From: Streptomyces abikoensis
GTDB taxonomy: Bacteria; Actinomycetota; Actinomycetes; Streptomycetales; Streptomycetaceae
DNA length: 64,000 bases
Direction of reading: 5' to 3'
Assembly: GCF_014648775.1 (NCBI RefSeq)
Contig: NZ_BMRT01000009.1
Span: 186,001 to 250,000 of the forward strand
Below are positions 26,672-34,313 of the stretch, in pieces. The notes under the pieces are model-generated. The model was not told the DNA's origin. It made no database searches and worked only from the letters and a program-made list of their open reading frames with translations. The stretch's first letter is position 1. Every line of letters begins with the position of its first letter. The position numbers and the translations under genes are program-made.

Positions 26672-27736
26672 TCAGCCCGGCCCGCCCCGCAACTGCCCGC
26701 TCAGCCAGGAGAAGGCCGCCGGGTAGAGGTTGATCCAGGTGCCGTAGTTGTGGCCTCCGGACGGCAGCAGCATCGTCCTCAGCCGGACCTTGCCGCCCGC
26801 CGCCTCCCGCTGGAACTCCTCGACATAGCGCGGCGGGCTGTCCCGGTCCTGCCGGGACGTCGCCACGAACAGCCCGACGTCGGCGTCGGTGTGCCGCACC
26901 AGCCACGTCGGGCTGTTGCGTTTGCGCAGCCCGGGGTCGGGGATCGCGCCGCCGTCGCCGTTGAGCGGGTCCGGGTCCAGGGCCGCGCCCGCCGTGTACG
27001 CCCGGGGGTACTGCAGCGGCAGCTTGGCCGCGCAGTAGCCGCCGGTCGAGATGCCCAGCACGCCCCAGGACTCCGGGCCACGACCGGTGCGGAAGTGGGT
27101 GCGCAGCAGCTCCGGCACGTCCTCCGACAGCCAGGTCGCCACCTTGCGGCCGGGCACGTCGGAGCAGTCGGTGTCCACGCCGCCGGGGTTGATGATCGGC
27201 ACGGCCAGGATGAACGGGCGGGTCGCGCCCTCCCTCAGCAGCCGCTCGTACGCGCCGGGCATCCGGCCCAGCTCCATCCAGGACTGCGGGGAGCCGGGCA
27301 CCCCGTGCAGCAGCACGACCACGGGAAAGGCGGTGCGACGATAGCGCGCCTGTCCGTACTGCGGCGGCGTCCACACCAGGACCTGGCCGGAGAGCTGGGA
27401 GCGCGAGCCGCGGAAGTACGTCTCCTGCATGCCGTAGTCGGCCTGGCCGAAGCGGGCGCGGTGGGCGGGCGGGCCGGGCATGGAGACGGGCCCGGTGCTC
27501 TTGCGGCCGAGGAGGTCGTCCCAGGAGGCGTAGAGGCCGTAGCTGGAGTTGATCGAGACGGCGACCACGCAGATCGCGGTCGCCTGGCAGAGGCCGATCA
27601 GCAGCACCCGGCCCAGCCAGCGCAGCGGCACGGGCCCCGGGACCCGCGACCAGAGCAGCAGCGTGGCGACCACGGCGAGCACCGACGCGACGACGAGCAG
27701 AGCGAGGAACGCGGTGCTGGTGAGACTCAGGCCCAT
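26672..27736 (-). CDS. Membrane-anchored alpha/beta-hydrolase esterase, paralog
   Basis: 354 residues. N-terminal hydrophobic segments (AFLALLVVASVLAVVATLLL, VLLIGLCQATAICVVAVSIN) and then an esterase domain with the nucleophile Ser in LGISTGGYCAAK and the catalytic His in PSGGHNYGTW. The oxyanion region is VVLLHGVPGS. ATG 27736 (MGLSLTSTAFLAL) is the best start. It converges on the paralog at 25313-26593; the two stops are 78 bp apart with an interspersed repeat between. The likely role is hydrolysis or acyl transfer at the cell surface. Confidence 0.85.
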   Translation of the reverse strand: MGLSLTSTAFLALLVVASVLAVVATLLLWSRVPGPVPLRWLGRVLLIGLCQATAICVVAVSINSSYGLYASWDDLLGRKSTGPVSMPGPPAHRARFGQADYGMQETYFRGSRSQLSGQVLVWTPPQYGQARYRRTAFPVVVLLHGVPGSPQSWMELGRMPGAYERLLREGATRPFILAVPIINPGGVDTDCSDVPGRKVATWLSEDVPELLRTHFRTGRGPESWGVLGISTGGYCAAKLPLQYPRAYTAGAALDPDPLNGDGGAIPDPGLRKRNSPTWLVRHTDADVGLFVATSRQDRDSPPRYVEEFQREAAGGKVRLRTMLLPSGGHNYGTWINLYPAAFSWLSGQLRGGPG

Positions 27737-27825
27737 CCCGCGGACGCCCCTTCGGCTCGTCGGTCCCGATGGCGGGACGACCTTAATGGAGCGGCTGGGG
27801 GAGCGCCGGAGAAAACGGCGCAGGG

Positions 27826-28836
27826 CTACTCGGAAGGGTTGACGGCCGTATCGCCGGGCGGAGCGGGGGCGTTCCGCGGGCGTATGGAGGTCAGCGCGCA
27901 GGTGAACAACAGCTCGTCGTCCTGATGACCCCGGACGACGGTGGTGGCCGGCCCGTTCCGCCCCCCGGCGGCGGTCTCCCGGGCGGCCTCTATCCAGATG
28001 GGGCTGTCCAGCTCCGCGTAGCGGTGGAAGCTGCTGGTGAGTTCGGTGGGGAGGATGACCGGGTCCGGCGAGAGGGCGGCGGCGGCCTGACGGGCGGCCT
28101 CCAGTAAGACCATCCCGGGGACGTGGTCGACGGGGTGGTCGAAGAGGACGGGATGGCGGCCGTCGGCGCGCAGCCGCCAGCGGGCGGCGCCGGGCGCGTC
28201 CTCCTCGGCGAGCACCACGTCGAACGGGGAGCGCCGGCCGACGCGCCGGGGACGCACCGGGGCGCCCAGCGCGGGCGGTGTGCCGGGGATCCGGTCGCCG
28301 CGCAGCCGGCGGTAGACCTCCGGAGAGGTACAGGTGTACGACGCGCTGCCGGTCGCCGCGATCGCCCCGTCCCGGCGAATGACGACGTCGTACCGCATCC
28401 CGCCGAAACTCCGGCCCTTCCTGCGGATTTCCGAGCATTCGACGTCCAGCACCAGTTCGGCGGGCGTGGACTCGAGCGCCGTGTGCCGGGGGCGCAGCGA
28501 GTAGTCCAGGTGCCACATCAGGAACTGGAATCCAAGTGGTACGTCGAATTCCGCGTGGGCGAGCAGCGAACCGATCTGCCGTACGGTCTCGGCGACCAGC
28601 ATGGGATCGTGCTGCACCCCCCGGAGCGGGGAGAAGAAACTGTGGCCGCGCGGCCATTGGGCCCAGACCCGGAACCGGTTCGCCTCGACCTTGCGCCAGC
28701 CCGTGAGCAGGACCTCGGCGACCGCCGCGCGGTGGACGTACTCGCGCGGCACGGTGGTGGTCAGCCGTGGCAGGGCCGGGGCGAAGGACGCCGGCGCGGA
28801 GGTGGTCTGGGACAAGGTTCCCCCTCGGATCGGCAT
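27826..28836 (-). CDS. AfsA/ScbA-type gamma-butyrolactone synthase
   Basis: 336 residues from ATG 28836 (a TTG at 28815 with a GAGGGG ahead of it is also possible). It contains two AfsA hotdog-like repeats. The first has YVHRAAVAEVLLTGW and HSFFSPLRGVQHDPML, the second has PVDHVPGMVLLEAARQAA; the H-x-x-x-x-x-x-x-L/V-x-x-W and D-H-V-P-G-M-V motifs are hallmarks of A-factor synthases. The family condenses a beta-ketoacyl-ACP with dihydroxyacetone phosphate to start gamma-butyrolactone synthesis. It is divergent from the HAD-SDR-receptor genes, the arrangement of an autoinducer locus. Confidence 0.93.
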   Translation of the reverse strand: MPIRGGTLSQTTSAPASFAPALPRLTTTVPREYVHRAAVAEVLLTGWRKVEANRFRVWAQWPRGHSFFSPLRGVQHDPMLVAETVRQIGSLLAHAEFDVPLGFQFLMWHLDYSLRPRHTALESTPAELVLDVECSEIRRKGRSFGGMRYDVVIRRDGAIAATGSASYTCTSPEVYRRLRGDRIPGTPPALGAPVRPRRVGRRSPFDVVLAEEDAPGAARWRLRADGRHPVLFDHPVDHVPGMVLLEAARQAAAALSPDPVILPTELTSSFHRYAELDSPIWIEAARETAAGGRNGPATTVVRGHQDDELLFTCALTSIRPRNAPAPPGDTAVNPSE

Positions 28837-29069
28837 GCAGCGCCCAGGATCGACTGCGGGTGTGTCAACGTGCGTGCTCTCAGGGCTCCTCGAGCGGCTG
28901 ACGGCCCCCCGGTCAACGCCCTTCGGGGGGTCAAGATACAAGGCGGGTGACGGCCTTTCAGCGCCGATGTGATTTACCTCTCTCACCTGGGGCAATCGCG
29001 GTGCGTCGCTTTGTAATTCGAGGGCACGTTCCCCCCGTCTGCTCTTTCGTTCGACAATGGAGGCCGATT

Positions 29070-29852
29070 GTGGTCGAGTCCCTGCGCCGGATACGGCTGG
29101 CCGCCGTCAATATCGACGGCGTCCTTCTCAACGACACGTTCAGCCCGGTGATCCACCGGTTCGTCACCGACCGGGGCGGCCGGTACACCGCCGACGTGGA
29201 GTACGCCGTCTTCTCCCAGCCCCAACTGGTGGCGGCCCGCGCGCTCGGCGCGGCGGCCGGGGTGGACTGGGCGCCGGAGAAGGTGCTGGAGGTCTACTTC
29301 CGGGAGCGGGCCGCGTATCTGGAGCACGAGCCGGTCCGGCTGCTCGACGGCGCCGTGGAGCTGCTGCGCCGGTTGCGCGCCCTGGGCCTCGCCACCGTCT
29401 GCTACGGCGGCCTCGACGCCACTCACTTCGACCGCCACCTCGGCGCGTACGCGGACCTCTTCGACGGCCCCCGGTACGTCTGCACCAACGATTTCCGGCC
29501 GGGCGTCAAGGAGATCACCACGGATATCTTCGGGCTCGGCCTCGACGAGGCGGTGTTCGTCGACGACGTGGCCCGGGTCGCGGAGACGGCGCGTGAGCTC
29601 GGCGTCGCGTTCATCGGGCACCCCTCCGGCTTCGCCCACGGCCACCAGGGCGAGTTGATGCGGGCGGCGGGCGTACGGCACCTGGTCGGCTCGCTCGCCG
29701 CCATCGACGAGCCGCTGCTGCGCACCGTCGACGCGGAGGCCGCCGCCGGCACGTCGTGGGCGGCCACCACCGGGCCGGGCGACGCCGAACGGACCGGCAT
29801 CATGGAGCCGGTTGACGGTGCCGCCCCCGACGGTACCGCTGCCGGAGCGTGA
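29070..29852 (+). CDS. HAD-superfamily protein in the butyrolactone locus
   Basis: 260 residues from GTG 29070, preceded by GGAGG with a 6-nt gap. The HAD core is clear: motif I region RLAAVNIDGVLLNDTF, motif III Lys in RPGVKEITTDIF and motif IV VFVDDVARV. In motif I the nucleophile Asp of D-x-D-G is Asn (N-I-D-G), so phosphatase activity is doubtful. Family knowledge would suggest removal of phosphate from a butyrolactone phosphate intermediate, but the Asn argues for a changed or lost activity. The stop overlaps a possible GTG of the SDR frame; the chosen SDR start is 18 bp on. Confidence 0.82.
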   Translation: MVESLRRIRLAAVNIDGVLLNDTFSPVIHRFVTDRGGRYTADVEYAVFSQPQLVAARALGAAAGVDWAPEKVLEVYFRERAAYLEHEPVRLLDGAVELLRRLRALGLATVCYGGLDATHFDRHLGAYADLFDGPRYVCTNDFRPGVKEITTDIFGLGLDEAVFVDDVARVAETARELGVAFIGHPSGFAHGHQGELMRAAGVRHLVGSLAAIDEPLLRTVDAEAAAGTSWAATTGPGDAERTGIMEPVDGAAPDGTAAGA

Positions 29853-29869
29853 ATGAAGGGGTTCCCTTG

Positions 29870-30643
29870 ATGAAGAGTGACCAGGGATTGCTGCGGGACC
29901 GGATCGCCTTGATCACCGGTGCCAGCAGTGGCATCGGCGCGGCGGCCGCACGGGTCTTCGCCCGAGAGGGGGCGACCGTCGTGCTGGCCGCCCGGCGCGA
30001 GGACCGGCTGCGCGAGCTGGTCGCGGAGCTGCGCGGGGCGGGGGCCGAGGCGGCGTACGTGGTCACCGACGTGACGCGGCGCGAGGACACCGCCCGTGCG
30101 GTCGCCTTCGCCGTGGAGCGTTACGGAAGGCTTGACTCCGCTTTCAACAACGCGGGTTGGGGCGCGGGACGCACTCCGCTGCACCTGATGGACGACGACC
30201 TCTACGACGCCGTGATGGACGTCAACGCCCGGGGCACCTGGAACTGCCTGCGGGACGAGATCGCCGCCATGCTGGAGTCCGGTGACGGTGGTTCCATCGT
30301 CAACAACAGCAGCGTGGGCGGGCTGTTGGCCACTCCCGTGGCCGCGCCGTACGTGGCCGCCAAGCACGCGGTCATCGGATTCACCCGGGCGGCGGCCGCC
30401 GAATACGCGGAGAGCGGCATCCGGGTGAACGCCGTGGCCCCGGGCACCACGCGCACCGAGGTGGTGGCGGAGTGGTTCGAACGGAACCCGGGAATCGAGG
30501 CGGCGTTGCACGCGGCGTCCCCGCAGCCCCGTACCGCGGAGCCGGAGGAGATAGCGGAGGCCGCGGCCTGGCTGCTGAGCGACCGTTCGTCCTTCGTCAC
30601 CGGCGCCACCGTGCCCGTGGACGGCGGCTTCCACATGGTGTGA
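29870..30643 (+). CDS. Short-chain dehydrogenase/reductase in the butyrolactone locus
   Basis: 257 residues from ATG 29870 (AAGGGG 8 nt upstream; an in-frame GTG at 29849 overlaps the HAD stop). Motifs: NAD(P)-binding TGASSGIGAAAARVF, NNAG in AFNNAGWG, catalytic Ser in VNNSSVG and Tyr-x-x-x-Lys in YVAAKHAVIGF. The C-terminal ATVPVDGGFHMV is typical. In butyrolactone loci SDRs of this kind reduce the C6 keto group (BarS1/ScbB type) or the butenolide; the position here makes such a role likely, though it cannot be proved from sequence. Confidence 0.9.
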   Translation: MKSDQGLLRDRIALITGASSGIGAAAARVFAREGATVVLAARREDRLRELVAELRGAGAEAAYVVTDVTRREDTARAVAFAVERYGRLDSAFNNAGWGAGRTPLHLMDDDLYDAVMDVNARGTWNCLRDEIAAMLESGDGGSIVNNSSVGGLLATPVAAPYVAAKHAVIGFTRAAAAEYAESGIRVNAVAPGTTRTEVVAEWFERNPGIEAALHAASPQPRTAEPEEIAEAAAWLLSDRSSFVTGATVPVDGGFHMV

Positions 30644-30726
30644 CACGGGAGTTGGACGACCGGCCGCGGCGCCCCGGACGAATTGGTATCGAGTGTATTG
30701 CGCCATGTTGCCAGACGGCTCTTGAT

Positions 30727-30752
30727 AGGATACGTACTCGCCGGTTTGATTT
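30727..30752. promoter_or_regulatory. ARE-like butyrolactone receptor site
   Basis: The sequence GATACGTACTCGCCGGTTTG with flanking AT at its right end lies about 90 bp upstream of the receptor gene. It fits the ARE pattern as I remember it, A-(A/T)-AC-N-(A/T)-AC-Y-NNN-CGGTTT-K. A receptor of the ArpA/ScbR family would bind here and repress its own gene until ligand is present. Confidence 0.6.
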
Positions 30753-30841
30753 CCGGGGCGACCGCGGCACGTATGGCCGGCGACATGTCGCCCTCGCCGC
30801 CGGGACGCGGCGGAGCTATCTCATCGATCCGGAGGCAGACC

Positions 30842-31546
30842 GTGGCAAAGCAGGACCGCGCGATCAGGACTCGCCAGTCCATTCTGGAAGCGGCCGCGGT
30901 GGTGTTCGACGAGCGGGGTTACGACGCCGCCACCATTACGGAGATCCTGGCCCGGGCCGAAGTGACCAAGGGGGCGCTGTATTTCCACTTCGCCTCCAAG
31001 GAGGAACTGGCGCTCGCCGTGATCGACGCCCAGATGATGACGGACATGCCGGCCGCCGAGCCGGGCCGCGCCTCCAAGATGCAGGAATTGGTCGACATGG
31101 GGATGATCTTCGCCCATCGGCTGCTCGTGGACCCGCTGTTGCGCGGCAGCGTCCGGCTCACGCTCGAACACGGTTCGACGAACCTCAACCGCAGCGGCCC
31201 CTTCCACGGTTGGACGGAGCTCCACACGCGCGTCCTGGCCGAGGGCAAGGAGCGCGGCGAGGTGCTGCCGCACGTGGTCCCGGCCGATACGGCGGAGCTG
31301 ATCGTCGGCGCGTACGCCGGCATCAACACCATGTCCCAGGCCATCAACAACCGCGCCGACCTGGAACGTCGCGCCACGATCCTCTATGAGCACGTGATGC
31401 CCAGCGTGGCCGTGCCCTCGGTGCTGGCCCGCCTCGACATGGCCCCGGGGCGCGGTGCCCGCGCCCTGGCCGAGGCGGAGCGGCAGCGCCTGCGGGCGGC
31501 CGAGGCGGAGGCCGCCCTGGAGGCCGCGCCGGCCGGGGTGGGCTGA
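30842..31546 (+). CDS. ArpA/ScbR-type gamma-butyrolactone receptor (TetR family)
   Basis: 234 residues from GTG 30842, preceded by GGAGG. The N-terminal HTH (AKQDRAIRTRQSILEAAAVV, then TEILARAEVTKGALYFHFAS and KEELALAVIDAQ) is nearly diagnostic of butyrolactone receptors. The C-terminal ligand-binding half has the conserved Trp in HGWTELH and a pocket region. It would repress target promoters through ARE sites and release them when the butyrolactone made by the divergent synthase locus binds. Confidence 0.93.
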   Translation: MAKQDRAIRTRQSILEAAAVVFDERGYDAATITEILARAEVTKGALYFHFASKEELALAVIDAQMMTDMPAAEPGRASKMQELVDMGMIFAHRLLVDPLLRGSVRLTLEHGSTNLNRSGPFHGWTELHTRVLAEGKERGEVLPHVVPADTAELIVGAYAGINTMSQAINNRADLERRATILYEHVMPSVAVPSVLARLDMAPGRGARALAEAERQRLRAAEAEAALEAAPAGVG

Positions 31547-31599
31547 AAGCAGTCGTCCTCGGTCTTTTCACCGGGGTGGAGTGTCTTATTCCGTAAATA

Positions 31600-31617
31600 G
31601 GGTGCCGCAGGGCACCC
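31600..31617 (+). terminator. Terminator after the butyrolactone receptor gene
   Basis: A 7-bp stem GGGTGCC/GGCACCC with loop GCAG, followed by GTTTCTCTT, 54 bp past the receptor stop and before the convergent TetR gene. Confidence 0.75.
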
Positions 31618-31760
31618 GTTTCTCTTAGGCTGGCCGGAAAGTGACGGCTGAAAGCATTCGTCAGCGGTAGAGCAAACCGACGTGACGGTATTGAACGGTG
31701 TATTGGCCAGCCACTTTTCCCAAGCGGCCGGCCCGACTTTTTCTACCCCGCCGAGCGGCG

Positions 31761-32360
31761 TCAGCCCGCGGTGACGGCCGGCGCGGGGGCCTCGCGGGCG
31801 GTGGAGTCGAGGATCTCCAGTGCGACCCGCAGGACGGCCTCCCGCTTGTCCTCCCGGTCCCCCGGCAGCGCGTCCATGGTGAGCGCGCCGAAGTGGACGG
31901 CCAGCAGCGCGCTGGAGAGGCGCACCCGGGTGTCCAGCGGCGCCTCGCCGTCGTGGAGCAGTCCGGAGACCGCCGTCACCCGCTTCCGCAGCGTCTCGCC
32001 GATGGCGAGGTCCCGCAGCGTCGCCTGGTTCTCCTGGAGGATGTGGTAGATCGGCGCCGCCTCGCGCAGGGCCGCGCTGTAACGGCGCAGCAGCTCACGC
32101 TTGGTGGCCAGGGTGGCGGGCTGCTCCCGGCCCCAGGCGATCAACTCGTCGACCGGGCGGCCGAGCTGGTCGGAGAGGGCGCCGAGGATGTCCTCCTTGG
32201 TCTTGAAGTGGTAGTACAGCGCGGCCTTGGTGACACCGAGCTCCTCGGCGATCTCCCGCAGCGAGGTCTTCTCGTAGCCGCGCGAGACGAAGAGGCCGAG
32301 GGCCGTCCGCTGGATGCGCTCGCGGGTGTCGCTCTTGCGTGGCTGGGGTGTGCTGCCCAT
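31761..32360 (-). CDS. TetR-family repressor
   Basis: 199 residues. The N-terminal HTH reads TRERIQRTALGLFVSRGYEK and TSLREIAEELGVTKAALYYHF, a standard TetR domain; the C-terminal part is an all-helical ligand domain of the type found in many Streptomyces TetR regulators. Unlike its neighbour it has no butyrolactone receptor signature. Upstream, between it and the divergent HTH gene, lie four copies of one operator-like motif (32409-32588). Confidence 0.92.
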   Translation of the reverse strand: MGSTPQPRKSDTRERIQRTALGLFVSRGYEKTSLREIAEELGVTKAALYYHFKTKEDILGALSDQLGRPVDELIAWGREQPATLATKRELLRRYSAALREAAPIYHILQENQATLRDLAIGETLRKRVTAVSGLLHDGEAPLDTRVRLSSALLAVHFGALTMDALPGDREDKREAVLRVALEILDSTAREAPAPAVTAG

Positions 32361-32408
32361 GGGCTCACTCTCCTGCTGGTCCGTGGTGCGCTTTCTTTAT
32401 GTCCCTAA

Positions 32409-32588
32409 CTAGCCCGTCGGCAAGTAAGTAACGGGTGCCCCGCCTCATCGGTGCCCTTGTGGCGGCCGGGACAGGTGCGACGCAGGGAATCTAGCCGGAC
32501 GGCAGGCAAGGTGAAACCATACTTGACGCCCGGCTAGGGGCCTCCTACGCTTCCGGCCTAGCTGACTAGCCTGGCGGCAGGTACGTAA
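32409..32588. promoter_or_regulatory. Cluster of four CTAGCC/CGGCA operator-like motifs
   Basis: Four copies of the pattern CTAGCC-N-G-N-CG-G-CA-R-G-(T/C)-A. Three are on the plus strand at 32409-32431, 32491-32513 and 32566-32588; one is on the minus strand at 32515-32537, with T for G in the core. Each holds an inverted repeat CTAGCC-N4-GGC(A)(A/G)G. They fill the divergent region between the TetR gene and the small HTH gene, so TetR binding with control of both genes is the simplest reading. Confidence 0.65.
32523..32551 (+). promoter_or_regulatory. Candidate promoter of the small HTH gene
   Basis: A -35-like TTGACG (32523-32528) and a -10-like TACGCT (32546-32551) separated by 17 bp. The inverted operator copy at 32515-32537 covers the -35, and the copy at 32566-32588 lies just downstream of the -10, a layout suited to repression. 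Confidence 0.4.
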
Positions 32589-32607
32589 ATGTGACTGGAC
32601 CGAGGGG

Positions 32608-32952
32608 ATGGTGCGCGTCGACATGGCACGACATGTTGCTGCCGCGATCGACTACTACGCACACGACTACTACGCGACGGGTCTCGCCGCGGCCGGTGGT
32701 ACGCGTCGTGACGCGCCCGCCGAGCCCGCGCCGGACGACCGGGCTCCGGCCGGCCGTTCCCCGGCGGAGCCCCTGCCCGCGGTATTCGAGGGGCTGAGCG
32801 TCCCGGTGCGCACGGCGGCCTCGTTGCTGGGGCTCTCCCCGTGGACCGTGGCCCATCTCATCGAGCGCGGCGAACTGCGCAGCGAACGCGGCGGGCAATA
32901 CCGGTACGTGACCCTGACCAGCATTTTTTCCTATCGGCGAATGACCCGTTGA
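32608..32952 (+). CDS. Small helix-turn-helix protein (excisionase/MerR-like, BldC type)
   Basis: 114 residues if started at ATG 32608; GTG 32611 (better spaced after GAGGGG) or ATG 32623 are possible. The first 65 residues are unstructured-looking (Ala/Tyr/Pro-rich). The last 50 (LSVPVRTAASLLGLSPWTVA, HLIERGELRSERGG, QYRYVTLTSI) form an excisionase-type winged HTH resembling BldC. It lies between a TetR regulator and the rodlin genes, so a developmental regulatory role is plausible but not shown. Confidence 0.7.
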   Translation: MVRVDMARHVAAAIDYYAHDYYATGLAAAGGTRRDAPAEPAPDDRAPAGRSPAEPLPAVFEGLSVPVRTAASLLGLSPWTVAHLIERGELRSERGGQYRYVTLTSIFSYRRMTR

Positions 32953-33110
32953 GGGCTTTTTGATTTTCGCTATGAACGCCATGTGAACGCCGATCGCGGC
33001 CGGCGCGTCCCACTGGATCGAACGAGTGAAACCCCGCAACCCAGGGAATGGGCCGGAGTTATTCAGAACGCTTTCTCTGTGGGGGCGCTACTCGATCGAA
33101 AGGCATAGAC

Positions 33111-33554
33111 GTGCTCAAGAAGGTTCTCGCCACGGCCGCCCTGTCGGCTTCCGCGGTCGGCGCCGTCGCCTCGCCGGCGATGGCCATCGGAAACGACCAG
33201 GATGTGCTCAACGCCAACGGCGCCAGGACGGGTTACGGCAACACGGCCACCGGCGGCAAGGAAAGCCCGCAGATGAGCCTGATCCAGGGCACGCTGAACA
33301 AGCCGTGCATCGCCATCGGCAAGCTGGGCATCCAGTCCGTCCTCGCGCTCATCAACATCGGCGTCCAGGACATCCCGATCCTCACCTCGCAGCAGCAGCA
33401 GCAGTGCACCGACAACTCGACGATCAACGACGGGGACGACCCGCTGTCGCACATCCTCGACGAGATCCCGATCCTGTCGGGCAACGGCTCGGGCAACAGC
33501 GAGGGCGGCGAGGCCGAGGAGTTCGAGTCGCACGAGCACGGTCACGGTCACTGA
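33111..33554 (+). CDS. Rodlin-like secreted protein with His-rich tail, copy 1
   Basis: 147 residues from GTG 33111. Signal peptide LKKVLATAALSASAVGAVAS cleaved near AMA. The mature part carries the rodlin pattern: GNTATGGKESPQMSLIQGT, LNKPCIAIGKLG, QQCTDNSTINDGDDPLSHIL and PILSGNGSGN. Two conserved Cys fit a disulfide. Rodlins assemble with chaplins into the rodlet layer on aerial hyphae and spores. Unlike the rodlins I know (about 130 residues, ending near the SxNG motif), it continues with an acidic segment ending HEHGHGH. It is a tandem paralog of the next gene. Confidence 0.88.
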   Translation: MLKKVLATAALSASAVGAVASPAMAIGNDQDVLNANGARTGYGNTATGGKESPQMSLIQGTLNKPCIAIGKLGIQSVLALINIGVQDIPILTSQQQQQCTDNSTINDGDDPLSHILDEIPILSGNGSGNSEGGEAEEFESHEHGHGH

Positions 33555-33587
33555 CCGGACCGTCCGGCTACGGACAAGAGTCCCTCT

Positions 33588-33631
33588 GCGGCGGGTGTGC
33601 GGGACCCGCCGCGGGGGGACTCCCCTTTTTT
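33588..33631 (+). terminator. Double hairpin terminator after the first rodlin gene
   Basis: A 9-bp stem GCGGCGGGT/ACCCGCCGC (33588-33596 and 33604-33612, 7-nt loop), then a short G4/C4 stem at 33615-33625 followed by six T. Placed 34 bp after the stop, it separates the two rodlin genes. Confidence 0.8.
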
Positions 33632-33785
33632 CCGGGCGAGTCGGAGCCTTCCCGGGGAATTCCTTCCGGTGTGCTGATATGCCGTTCCGCGCTGGGCCGA
33701 AGGAATGAAGGCCGATAACCTTCGCGATCGCTCCGAGTTAGGCAGTGAGTTCAGGAAGTTCGTCGACCGGAGCTGAGGGAAGAAC

Positions 33786-34244
33786 GTGTTCAAGAAGGTT
33801 GTGGCCACGGCCGCGCTCGCGGTTTCCGCGGTCGGCGTGTCGTCGGCCCCCGCGTTCGCGCAAGGCGGGGGTGACGCCAGGGACGTCTACAACGCCAACG
33901 GCGCCATGCAGATGTACGGCAACACCTACACCAGCGGCTATATGAGCCCCCAGATGGGTCTGATCAACGGCTCGTTCAACAAGCCGTGCATCGCCATCGG
34001 GAAGCTGGGCGCCCAGTCGGTCCTCGGCCTGCTCAACGTCGGGCTCCAGGACGTCCCGATCCTGTCGTCGCAGCAGCAGCAGATGTGCACCGAGAACTCG
34101 ACGATCAACGACGGGGACGACCCGCTGTCGCACATCCTCGACGACATCCCGATCCTGTCGGGCAACGGCTCCGGCAACGAGGGCGGGCTCTTCGGGGAGC
34201 TCGGCCTCCGTGGGCACGGTCATGGTCACGAGCACGGCCACTGA
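33786..34244 (+). CDS. Rodlin-like secreted protein with His-rich tail, copy 2
   Basis: 152 residues from GTG 33786 (GAGGGAAG just upstream). Signal peptide FKKVVATAALAVSAVGVSSA with cleavage near AFA. The mature sequence follows the rodlin pattern (YGNTYTSGYMSPQMGLINGS, FNKPCIAIGKLGAQSVLGLL, MCTENSTINDGDDPLSHILD, IPILSGNGSGN). After that come FGELGLRGHGHGHEHGH, a tail with six histidines alternating with Gly/Glu. The tail differs in length and linker from copy 1 but keeps the alternating His pattern, which suggests selection, perhaps for metal binding or surface pH response. Confidence 0.88.
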   Translation: MFKKVVATAALAVSAVGVSSAPAFAQGGGDARDVYNANGAMQMYGNTYTSGYMSPQMGLINGSFNKPCIAIGKLGAQSVLGLLNVGLQDVPILSSQQQQMCTENSTINDGDDPLSHILDDIPILSGNGSGNEGGLFGELGLRGHGHGHEHGH

Positions 34245-34266
34245 CGGCCTCGCCTGACCCGCCCGC

Positions 34267-34309
34267 GCGGGAGCCGCCCTCCGGTCTCGGGGCCGAGGGC
34301 GGCTCCCGC
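34267..34309. terminator. Bidirectional terminator hairpin
   Basis: Perfect 15-bp arms (34267-34281 and 34295-34309) around a 13-nt loop, between the convergent second rodlin gene and the minus-strand gene ending at 34314. Confidence 0.85.
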
Positions 34310-34313
34310 CGTT

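Noticed and set aside
31674..31692. AAACCG...CGGTATT, resembling half of an ARE site
   Set aside because: It lies between two convergent genes with no promoter to control, and the inner bases do not fit the pattern.
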